A stretch of 5,371 nt of DNA from VFZS01 sp964353255 (GTDB taxonomy: Bacteria; Acidobacteriota; Terriglobia; Bryobacterales; Bryobacteraceae): assembly GCA_964353255.1 (NCBI GenBank), contig CAYGVJ010000213.1, positions 1-5,371 on the forward strand, given 5' to 3'. Positions 1 to 5,371 of this stretch are shown here, piece after piece. The notes beneath the pieces were generated by a model that had not been told where the DNA came from, did no database searches, and saw nothing but the letters and a program-made list of their open reading frames with translations. The position numbers and the translations under genes were made by a program. Every line of letters starts with the position of its first letter. Position 1 is the stretch's first letter.

Positions 1-79
1 CCACGCTGGCCGAAGGGGTCTGAGCCGCGACCGAAACGACCACCAGGATGAACGCGACCAGGAAAGTCAAGAGCCTCAC
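1..79 (-). CDS. Secreted protein of unknown function, N-terminal fragment with signal peptide
   Basis: Only the first 26 codons are inside the window; the rest lies beyond the left edge. The frame starts with GTG at 79-77, preceded by GGAGGT (complement of 85-90) at a 5-nt spacing, which is a near-ideal ribosome binding site and the main reason for choosing this start. The translation begins MRLLTFLVAFILVVVSVAAQ and continues TPSASV. That is one arginine, then a hydrophobic core of about 15 residues, then a small-residue A-A site followed by Q. It is a textbook Sec signal peptide with probable cleavage after residue 19, so the product should be exported or periplasmic. Its function cannot be told from this fragment. 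It lies 123 nt downstream of the toxin gene on the same strand, but its own strong ribosome binding site and the gap suggest separate expression. Confidence 0.72.
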   Translation of the reverse strand, partial: MRLLTFLVAFILVVVSVAAQTPSASV

Positions 80-202
80 GAACCACCTCCCACTGCGCGG
101 GGCCCGTCGAATTCGCATTCCCCACGCAGGCATGTGAATAAGTTTAGCTCACAACCTGGAGACCAGCGAGGCCGGCGTACGCTCCCGCCGCCCACAATAC
201 CC

Positions 203-604
203 TCACGGCATCTCAAAGCATTTCACGATGACCTGCGGGGCTTTCTTGAAGTGAGGATCCCGCGTCAGCACACACAGGCCGTGCTCCATGGCACTGGCGG
301 CGATCCAGATATCGTTTGTGGGAAGCGGGTGGCCTTGCCGACGCAGAAACGCGAAAATGGCGGCGTACCTCTCAGCCGTCTCACCCCCGAGTTCCAGAAC
401 CTTTACACGCGGCGAGGCCAGAAAGGCTTCGAGCTCCTTCCGGTTGCTGTCCGGGCGCGTTCCGCCAGCGAACCCGGCCAGTAGCTCGCCGAGTACGATG
501 GCGTTGAGGTGGATCTGCTCAGCCTGCTGAAGGGCCGCTTTGATTGCGGGGTCGCCCCGCATGAAGGCCGAGTAAGCCGAGGTATCGACCAGAACCCGGC
601 TCAC
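203..604 (-). CDS. vapC: VapC-type PIN-domain ribonuclease toxin
   Basis: This is a 133-residue protein of the usual VapC length. PIN-domain toxins are Mg-dependent ribonucleases that cut tRNA, rRNA or mRNA when freed from their antitoxin. All four expected acidic residues are visible: D7 in LVDTSAY, E40 in VLGELLAG, D98 in TNDIWIAA and D116 in LTRDPHF. The domain therefore looks intact and probably active. A GTG at 610 would add two residues. I prefer the GTG at 604 because it overlaps the antitoxin stop as GTGA (4-nt overlap) and has GGAG eight bases upstream, whereas the 610 start would have it only two bases away. The antitoxin gene is directly upstream, so translation is probably coupled. 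The RNA target cannot be inferred from sequence. Confidence 0.93.
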   Translation of the reverse strand: MSRVLVDTSAYSAFMRGDPAIKAALQQAEQIHLNAIVLGELLAGFAGGTRPDSNRKELEAFLASPRVKVLELGGETAERYAAIFAFLRRQGHPLPTNDIWIAASAMEHGLCVLTRDPHFKKAPQVIVKCFEMP

Positions 605-876
605 TTCCACAACTCCGGGTCCACAACACGCTGAGCTTTGAGCGCCTCGTCGAAGGCTGCGGCCTCTTCCCTACCCCAGCAGCCAGCCAGCTTGTCGAGA
701 TCATGATGGGGAGGGCGCCCCTGGTGTTTCTTGGCCGGCTTTCGAGGCCCGTTCCCAACGCTCTCCTCCAGCAGCCGGATCACCGTCCTGTTGATGCTGG
801 TCCGCTCTTCCGCAGCTTTGCGGCGGATGATGCGCGTCAGGGTCACAGGGACGTTGCGCAAAGTGATTGCCTTCAC
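601..876 (-). CDS. vapB: VapB-like ribbon-helix-helix antitoxin
   Basis: This 91-residue protein would neutralise the adjacent PIN toxin and repress its own operon. Residues 2-8 (KAITLRN) form the predicted DNA-binding strand. About 9-24 and 26-38 (SINRTVIRLLEES) form the two helices of a CopG/FitA-like ribbon-helix-helix domain. A basic, proline-rich linker follows (about 43-57). The C-terminal tail carries F75, D76, R83, D86 and W90 in a pattern (FD...QR..D.E.W) common in antitoxins that wrap around PIN toxins, where the Arg and Trp enter the toxin groove. The start is GTG at 876, with a perfect AGGAGGT at 888-882 and 5-nt spacing; no ATG lies in frame nearby. The reading frame stays open far upstream, to about 1740, only because of the GC-rich sequence. 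The gene overlaps vapC by 4 nt. Confidence 0.9.
   Translation of the reverse strand: MKAITLRNVPVTLTRIIRRKAAEERTSINRTVIRLLEESVGNGPRKPAKKHQGRPPHHDLDKLAGCWGREEAAAFDEALKAQRVVDPELWK
613..616 (-). promoter_or_regulatory. Ribosome binding site deciding the vapC start
   Basis: GGAG on the minus strand lies inside the last codons of the antitoxin gene. Spacing is 8 nt to the GTG at 604 but only 2 nt to the in-frame GTG at 610. This supports the downstream start and a 4-nt GTGA overlap. Confidence 0.5.
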
Positions 877-893
877 CGAGGACCTCCTCTCTG

Positions 894-902
894 ATGATAG
901 CA
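894..902 (-). promoter_or_regulatory. Extended -10 promoter candidate for the vapBC operon
   Basis: On the minus strand 902-894 reads TGCTATCAT, an extended -10 (TG-n-TATCAT). No good -35 lies 16-18 bp upstream, which is usual for extended -10 promoters. Transcription would start near 887, just at the Shine-Dalgarno sequence, giving a very short leader. That is a reason for caution. Confidence 0.35.
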
Positions 903-918
903 CTGTGGCGTCACTTCG

Positions 919-934
919 ATGCACAGCAATGCAC
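919..934. repeat. Tandem ATGCAC repeats, candidate antitoxin operator
   Basis: ATGCAC occurs at 919-924 and again at 929-934, exactly 10 bp apart, so both face the same side of the helix. They lie just upstream of the candidate vapBC -10 element. Ribbon-helix-helix antitoxins bind short paired repeats near their own promoter, so this is a plausible autoregulatory operator. Two 6-mers can also occur by chance. Confidence 0.3.
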
Positions 935-1037
935 GACCCGGCGCAGGATACAGCCGCTGCCGGTTCGGGACTTCCGCTCGCGGACCCGCAGCGCGCATCT
1001 CGACCCGCCTGCGCCACGCCAGCTTTTGACTTTGGAC

Positions 1038-1046
1038 TGGTATGAT
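1038..1046 (+). promoter_or_regulatory. Extended -10 promoter candidate for the adenylase-transporter operon
   Basis: TGGTATGAT is a full extended -10 element (TG-n-TATGAT). A TTGACT at 1026-1031 is only 9 bp away, too close to act as its -35. Transcription would start near 1053 and leave a leader of about 115 nt before the ATG at 1168. The ATG at 1042 falls inside this -10 box, which argues against the longer start of the following gene. Confidence 0.42.
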
Positions 1047-1048
1047 AG

Positions 1049-1086
1049 AGGGCCGCAGGGACGCTCCGGCGGGCCTGGGCGGCCCT
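1049..1086 (+). other. Possible stem in the 5' leader
   Basis: AGGGCCGC (1049-1056) is perfectly complementary to GCGGCCCT (1079-1086), giving an 8-bp GC-rich stem with a 22-nt loop near the predicted transcript start. No T-run follows, so it is not an intrinsic terminator. In DNA this GC-rich it may be chance. Confidence 0.2.
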
Positions 1087-1167
1087 GCTGCTTGCTGCCG
1101 GCGCGGCATCCGGCGATCCCCTCTGCCGGACGCCGCCAGACGAGCTCAGCCACGAGAACAAGCAGAC

Positions 1168-2754
1168 ATGCTCGAGACGGCTAGGCAGTTCGCCAGTTAC
1201 GCGGCCGGCCTCAGGAAGTTCTTCCAGAGCACTTTGAGCGAGGAGGAGTGTCTCCGGCTGGTCCGCGACCAGCTCGGGAATCGCCAGGAGGCGTTTCTTC
1301 AGATCTTGCGGCGCGGCGTGTACGAGAACCCGCGGAGCCCCTATCGAAAGCTGCTCGAGCACACGGGCGTGCGTTTTCCGGACGCCGAGCGGCTGGTGTC
1401 GCTCCACGGCGTCGAGGGAGCGCTCGAAGAGCTGCGCGACCGCGGCGTTTATGTCTCCATTGACGAGTTCAAGACCAGGAAGCCGATTCGCCGAGCCGGG
1501 CTCGAGTTCAGCCCCCGGCCCCGCGATTTCGACAATCCGCTTCTCACCGAGCACTACGAGTCGAGGACCGGAGGGTCGCGCGGATCGAGAACCCGGCTGA
1601 CGATCGACCTGGATCTGCTCACCTACGAGGCGGCGCAAATTCAGCTCTTTATATCCGAATTCGGTCTGGCGGGCGCGCCGATGGGCATGTGGCGAGAGTT
1701 GCCGCCGGGCCTGGTCGGAATCAAGAACTGGCTGCGTCACGCCAAAATCGGCCGGGGCATCGAGAAATGGTTCGCGCCACGGAAACAGCTAGCGCGCCTC
1801 GAAGACGTCAAGTTCCACGTCTTCACCCTGACCAGCAGCGTTCTGGGCCGCCTTTTCGGCAAACCGATGCCGAAACCGGAGCACGTGCCACCCGACGCCG
1901 CCGGGCGCATTGCCCGTTGGCTGGCGCAGAAGAAGAGCCAGGGCGTGCCCGCGCTGATGGACACCAATGCCAGCACGGGCGCGGGCATCTGCATCGCCGC
2001 GAAGCAGGAGGGACTGGACATCGCCGGCTCGTTTTTCCGCTTCAGCGCCGAACCCTACACGGCGGCGAAAGCGCGGCTGGTCGAGCAGGCCGGGTGCCGC
2101 GCGGCGAGTTTCTATTCCGCGGCCGAGATCGGCCACATCGGCCTGGCCTGCGGCGACCCCGAACACGTGGATGAAGTTCATCTCATGACCGACAAGGTGG
2201 CGATGATCCAGCGCCCAAGACGGGTTGGCGAGAGCGGCCCGGAGGTAGCCGCCTTTCTGTTCACGACGGTGTTGCGCAGTTGTCCGAAACTCATGCTCAA
2301 CGTGGAGATCGGCGATTATGGCACCGTACGGCGGCGGCGCTGCCGCTGCCTGCTGGACCGCCTGGGCTTTGACGTTCACCTCCACGAGATTCGCAGCTTT
2401 GAGAAGCTGACCAGCGCGGGCGTCACTTTTCTCGGAACCGAGCTCATTGCCCTGGTCGAGGAGGTGCTGCCGGGCCGGTTCGGCGGTAGTCCGATCGACT
2501 ACCAGTTAGAGGAGGAGGAGCAGGACGGACTGCCCGTGGTTAACCTGCTGGTAAGCCCTCGGCTGGAGCGGATCGACGAGCGGGAAGTGGTGGAGACGGT
2601 TCTCTCGCGGCTCAGGACAGTTCCCGGGGGAGGGCCGATGGCCGACCTCTGGCGGGACGGGAACACCCTGCGCGTGGTGCGTCGAGAGCCTTACACCACC
2701 GCGGCGCTCAAGCTGCTGCCCTTGCATATCCTGGGGGGGAAGCGTGGAGGATAG
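1168..2754 (+). CDS. Divergent adenylate-forming enzyme, PaaK/CapK/LuxE-like
   Basis: This 528-residue cytosolic protein should activate a carboxylate as an acyl-adenylate, with transfer to CoA or another acceptor. The substrate is unknown. The helical N-terminus with N54..SPYRKLLEHTGV (54-68) matches the 'N..Y...F...G' opening of PaaK relatives. The ATP loop is SRTGGSRGSRTR (132-143) in place of the usual SSGTTGKPT. An SAEP segment (293-296) precedes SFYSAAEIG (314-322), equivalent to the YG.TE motif. Next come LFTTVLRSCPKLMLNVEIGDYG (GD at 382-383), a C-x-C pair (C392, C394) where relatives have CxCG, and RSFEKLTSAGVTF (409-421) in place of the hinge R-x-D-D region. K525 in GGKR near the end could be the catalytic lysine. 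It is about 100 residues longer than typical PaaK; the extra length appears to lie around 160-260. The start at 1168 is preferred over 1042, which sits in the promoter; its ribosome site is weak. It overlaps the transporter gene by 11 nt. Confidence 0.75.
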   Translation: MLETARQFASYAAGLRKFFQSTLSEEECLRLVRDQLGNRQEAFLQILRRGVYENPRSPYRKLLEHTGVRFPDAERLVSLHGVEGALEELRDRGVYVSIDEFKTRKPIRRAGLEFSPRPRDFDNPLLTEHYESRTGGSRGSRTRLTIDLDLLTYEAAQIQLFISEFGLAGAPMGMWRELPPGLVGIKNWLRHAKIGRGIEKWFAPRKQLARLEDVKFHVFTLTSSVLGRLFGKPMPKPEHVPPDAAGRIARWLAQKKSQGVPALMDTNASTGAGICIAAKQEGLDIAGSFFRFSAEPYTAAKARLVEQAGCRAASFYSAAEIGHIGLACGDPEHVDEVHLMTDKVAMIQRPRRVGESGPEVAAFLFTTVLRSCPKLMLNVEIGDYGTVRRRRCRCLLDRLGFDVHLHEIRSFEKLTSAGVTFLGTELIALVEEVLPGRFGGSPIDYQLEEEEQDGLPVVNLLVSPRLERIDEREVVETVLSRLRTVPGGGPMADLWRDGNTLRVVRREPYTTAALKLLPLHILGGKRGG

Positions 2755-4057
2755 CCGCTCAGACCAGGATTCAACAGCCGGGCGCCGCGGGTGGAAGGGC
2801 TGGGCTTCCCTGGGTCCTGGCCTAGTGTTCCTGGCGGCGATGACCGGTCCTGGATCTATTCTGTCCAACGCGGCGGCCGGCGCCAGCTATGGCTACGATC
2901 TCATCTGGGCGCTCGCTCTGGCACTGTGGTTTCGCTACGTCTGGGTCAACGCCTCGGCCAGATACGTCCTGGTTACGGGAGAAAGCCTGCTCCAAGGCTA
3001 CGCGCGAATGGGCCGATGGCTGGTATGGACCGTCCTGGTTGCAGGCGTTGTGGTTCGCCACTCGACGAATCTGTACACAATTCTGCTGATGGGCAACGCA
3101 GTCCACGCCTTGATCCCTCTTCCGTTTCCGGCGAGCGGCGCCATCTGGACGCTGTTTTTCAGCTTACTTGGATTCGCCATGATGTTCTGGGGCGGGTACC
3201 CGGCCATGGAACGCGCCTGCCGACTCTTGGTGGCGATCATGGCTAGCTGGCTAGTGGCCGCGGCTTTGCTGTCCCGTCCCCAGCCCGCTCGGATTCTCTG
3301 GGGGGCCTTGGTTCCCTGGATCCCTCCCACCGAGGGAACCTACAGCGCGGTCCTGCTCCTGACCGCCATGATCGGCGCACAGGTTGGGACTCTGAGCAAC
3401 CTGACCTACGCCTATTTTATCGGTGAGAAAGGGTGGCGTGGCCCGTCTTCGATCAAGAAGCAACGCTTCGATCTGCTGTCGAGTTTCGGCTGCCGTTTTT
3501 TCATGGGCGCTCTCCTTCAGGTGGCGGCGGCTGGGACTCTGCGCCCGCTCGGCATCAGGCCGGAGACCGCCGGGGATCTGCTGCGCATCTTCAGCGAAAC
3601 GGTCGGCGTGATCGGCGCCATCAGCTTCGGGCTGGGGCTGTGGGCGGTGTGTTTCAGCAACTTCGTCGGCGGCACGGCGGGGTATGCGCTGATCCTGCGC
3701 GACATATGCCGCCGCTTCGTTGGCCGGCTCGCCAAGCCGGGGGGCGCCGCGGAGGAGCCAGCGGGGAAGGACCCGGTTTATCGCTGGTTCGTGGCGGTGC
3801 TCGGCCTTTCGCCACTGTACGTTGTCTTGACGAAGGCGGAGCCGGTGGCGCTGGCGCTGACCGTGCGGTCCCTCGTTGTCGTGTTGATTCCGATCCTCGG
3901 GGCGGCGCTGCTCGTGCTGACGAACGACAAAGCACTGATGGGAAGGCACCGCAATGGCTGGCTGAGTAACCTCGCCATGAGTCTGATGCTGCTGATCTCG
4001 CTCTACCTGACCGGCCGCAACGGCCTGGAGTTATGGCGCCGGTTGGCGCGCCCCTGA
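2744..4057 (+). CDS. Non-canonical Nramp-family membrane transporter
   Basis: This 437-residue inner-membrane protein has about 11 predicted transmembrane segments: near 22-45, 51-72, 92-112, 133-150, 158-177, 199-226, 247-265, 285-307, 347-364, 372-393 and 407-424. Family evidence is the TM1 start LGPGLVFLAAMTGPGS, then AAGASYGYDLIW, and TM6 with MIGAQVG. In canonical Nramp/MntH, TM1 carries DPGN and TM6 carries A-x-M-P-H, which hold Mn or Fe. Here the corresponding residues are G35-P-G-S38 and A212-Q-V-G215-T-L, so the metal-binding Asp, Asn and Met are all lost. The fold is probably kept but the substrate or coupling is changed; it is not safe to call it a Mn/Fe importer. The GTG start follows a G-run (GGGGGGGA, 2733-2740) at good spacing and overlaps the preceding stop by 11 nt, which implies translational coupling. 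A hydrophilic loop with G-A-E-E-P lies at about 330-345. Confidence 0.82.
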   Translation: MEDSRSDQDSTAGRRGWKGWASLGPGLVFLAAMTGPGSILSNAAAGASYGYDLIWALALALWFRYVWVNASARYVLVTGESLLQGYARMGRWLVWTVLVAGVVVRHSTNLYTILLMGNAVHALIPLPFPASGAIWTLFFSLLGFAMMFWGGYPAMERACRLLVAIMASWLVAAALLSRPQPARILWGALVPWIPPTEGTYSAVLLLTAMIGAQVGTLSNLTYAYFIGEKGWRGPSSIKKQRFDLLSSFGCRFFMGALLQVAAAGTLRPLGIRPETAGDLLRIFSETVGVIGAISFGLGLWAVCFSNFVGGTAGYALILRDICRRFVGRLAKPGGAAEEPAGKDPVYRWFVAVLGLSPLYVVLTKAEPVALALTVRSLVVVLIPILGAALLVLTNDKALMGRHRNGWLSNLAMSLMLLISLYLTGRNGLELWRRLARP

Positions 4058-4126
4058 CGGTCGGGTGTGCCGCCGGTCCAGTAATGGGCGGGCGATTGCC
4101 GAGTCCAGCAAGGACGCCCTGCACAC

Positions 4127-4149
4127 AGTTCGAACTCTTAACGAGTTCG
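4127..4149. repeat. Palindrome and hairpin in the convergent gap
   Basis: AGTTCGAACT (4127-4136) is a perfect 10-bp palindrome. Overlapping it, CGAACTC (4131-4137) pairs with GAGTTCG (4143-4149) around a 5-nt loop. It lies between the 3' ends of two convergent genes, so it could slow or stop transcription or protect 3' ends. No T-run follows on either strand, so it is not a standard intrinsic terminator. The rest of 4058-4246 shows no clear gene. Confidence 0.35.
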
Positions 4150-4246
4150 CAGGACGTTCAGGTTGTCCACGAGCATCAAGTCGGACTCTTCACGCTCGAC
4201 GCGCGTATACGAAATTCCCATCCGCCCGAGTTTACAGCGGGCCTCT

Positions 4247-5371
4247 CTATTGAGTGGGGGGCGGCATCTGGCGGCACAGCCATTCGGCGGCGTAGCTTGC
4301 CCCCGGCGGACCGAGGTTGGAAAGCACGGCAACGACCGTCCCGGACTCGGGGTAGACTCGCAACACGCCGTTGATGCCCGGGGCGCCGCCGCTATGGCCG
4401 AAGAAGTGCACTCCGCCCTCGTTGCCCGTGACAAACCCATAGCCGTAGCCCGATCCGGCTTTGCCCTGTTCCTTGGTCGCCTCCGCGAGCCAATGGGCGC
4501 TGAGAATCTTATGGGAGGCCAGAGCCTGTGCGAATCTGAGCAGGTCGCCCACGGTGGAATAGCCGCCGCCGGCGGAGGTGCCACGCCACGGCAGCGTCTT
4601 GGTGTTGGGCGCCCAGGCGGCTTCAGCCTTCATGTAGCCTGTGGCGCGTTGGGGAACCTTTTCGTCTTCGGGCAGAGAGTCGGTCGAAGTCATTCCGGCA
4701 GGGCGGAAAATGTTCTGCCGGACGTAGTCGTAGTAAGACTGGCCCGAAACTTTTTCGATGAGAAAGCCGAGCAACAGGAACCCGTAGTTGGAATACTCCC
4801 AGCGCGCGCCGGGCTCGAACCTAAGGGGCCTTGCGCCGTAGAGCTTGACGTAATCGGCCAGGGCGCGGAGGCTCAGCCGGCTCTTCTCATATTCGGGACC
4901 GAAGATATCGCCGGTGCCGCCGGTGTGCGTGAGCAAGTGGCGAACGGTGACCTTCGAGGCGAGATCCTGGTTGGGGTAATCCGGAAGGTGCTTGAAGATG
5001 GGGTCTTCGAGAGCTAGTTTGCCTTTCTCGATGAGCTGCAGAGTAGCGACCGCCGTAAACATCTTGTTCATGGAACCGAGATTGAACTGGGTATCCAGCG
5101 TGTTCGGAGTCTTCGTCTCGCGGTCCGCCAGACCCGTGGCTCCGGAGACAATGACCTTGCCGTCGCGCGCCCACAGATAGGCGCCGGCAAAACGGTCCGC
5201 CTGGGTCTGTTTCTGGATTTCGGCTTTCCAGGCTTCCACGGCTTCCGCCACGCTCAACCGCGGCGGGCTCGCGGCGCCCTCGGGCGGAGGCACGACCGGC
5301 AGCCACATGGCGAGGGCGCGATGCGGCGCCTGCTCTTCCACCTTCATGGTCCAGCGGCGGTAATTCCCGCC
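4247..5371 (-). CDS. Serine hydrolase, beta-lactamase class C/penicillin-binding-like, 5' end outside window
   Basis: The protein has the serine beta-lactamase/DD-peptidase fold. It probably hydrolyses an amide or ester; relatives include esterases, D-aminopeptidases and carboxypeptidases. Counting from the ATG at 5347, the motifs are S92-M-N-K95 (S-x-x-K, nucleophile and base), Y185-S-N187 (Y-x-N) and H318-S-G320 (the third, K/H-x-G motif). LLTHTGG (138-144) and GYSTVGDLLRF (262-272) are also typical of the family. All catalytic motifs are present, so it looks functional. The frame stays open past that ATG to the right edge (eight more codons, including RRWT). The ATG has no ribosome binding site, and the first 30 residues (PHRALAMWLPVVPPPEG) resemble the junction from an N-terminal domain found in long serine hydrolases. 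I therefore treat it as partial. Localisation cannot be judged without the N-terminus. It converges on the transporter gene. Confidence 0.9.
   Translation of the reverse strand, partial: GGNYRRWTMKVEEQAPHRALAMWLPVVPPPEGAASPPRLSVAEAVEAWKAEIQKQTQADRFAGAYLWARDGKVIVSGATGLADRETKTPNTLDTQFNLGSMNKMFTAVATLQLIEKGKLALEDPIFKHLPDYPNQDLASKVTVRHLLTHTGGTGDIFGPEYEKSRLSLRALADYVKLYGARPLRFEPGARWEYSNYGFLLLGFLIEKVSGQSYYDYVRQNIFRPAGMTSTDSLPEDEKVPQRATGYMKAEAAWAPNTKTLPWRGTSAGGGYSTVGDLLRFAQALASHKILSAHWLAEATKEQGKAGSGYGYGFVTGNEGGVHFFGHSGGAPGINGVLRVYPESGTVVAVLSNLGPPGASYAAEWLCRQMPPPTQ

Noticed and set aside
133..153. CRP site
   Set aside because: Half sites match but the spacer is 11 bp instead of 6, so it is not a canonical CRP/FNR site.
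1026..1046. TTGACT plus TATGAT as a standard sigma-70 promoter
   Set aside because: The spacing is 9 bp, far below the 16-18 bp needed; only the extended -10 reading is defensible.
1042..1167. Upstream ATG at 1042 as the start of the adenylating enzyme
   Set aside because: It lies inside the TATGAT -10 box, has no ribosome site, and would add 42 residues rich in Arg, Ala and Gly unlike the rest of the protein.
601..1740. 379-codon open frame on the minus strand covering the antitoxin and beyond
   Set aside because: Only its last 91 codons look like protein. The upstream part is antisense to the adenylase gene and to the promoter region, and a perfect ribosome site precedes the internal GTG at 876.
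1789..2385. 198-codon minus-strand frame inside the adenylase gene
   Set aside because: It is antisense to a gene with clear family motifs, and the translation has a low-complexity Ala/Arg/Gly/His-rich shadow composition.
3251..3949. 232-codon minus-strand frame inside the transporter gene
   Set aside because: It is antisense to well-supported transmembrane segments, with a shadow-like Arg/Gln/His-rich composition.
4121..4150. tRNA T-arm suggested by GTTCGAAC
   Set aside because: No acceptor, D or anticodon arms can be paired around it; the palindrome alone explains the match.
4163..5017. 284-codon plus-strand frame opposite the serine hydrolase
   Set aside because: It is antisense to a gene with all three catalytic motifs; no recognisable domain is visible in it.

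Overview
The window is GC-rich bacterial chromosomal DNA (clearly above 60 % GC by eye, with strong G/C third-position bias), densely coded on both strands. The gene set is a VapBC-type toxin-antitoxin pair, a PaaK/LuxE-like adenylating enzyme, an unusual Nramp-fold transporter and a large class C-type serine hydrolase. This fits a soil-type bacterium such as an Acidobacteriota member, but no marker gene fixes the taxonomy; that assignment is inference.

Left part (1-876, all minus strand): an RHH-type antitoxin gene (601-876) and a PIN-domain toxin gene (203-604) overlap by 4 nt and form a classic toxin-antitoxin operon, both with GTG starts. After a 123-nt gap, the first 26 codons of a secreted protein (GTG at 79, strong Shine-Dalgarno, clear signal peptide) run off the left edge.

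Middle (877-1167): a 291-nt divergent intergenic region. Each side carries an extended -10 element (TGnTATnAT), one facing the toxin-antitoxin operon and one facing the plus-strand operon. Two ATGCAC repeats exactly 10 bp apart lie next to the antitoxin promoter and are a candidate RHH operator.

Right-centre (1168-4057, plus strand): a two-gene operon. The first gene encodes a 528-residue divergent adenylate-forming enzyme of the PaaK/CapK/LuxE-like group. Its end overlaps by 11 nt the start of an 11-TM Nramp-fold transporter. In the transporter both signature metal-binding motifs (DPGN of TM1 and MPH of TM6) are replaced, so it is unlikely to be an ordinary Mn/Fe importer. This tightly coupled adenylating enzyme plus non-canonical Nramp pair is the most interesting part of the window.

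Right part: a 189-nt convergent gap (4058-4246) with a small hairpin/palindrome, then a minus-strand serine hydrolase (beta-lactamase class C/penicillin-binding fold) whose open frame continues past the right edge.
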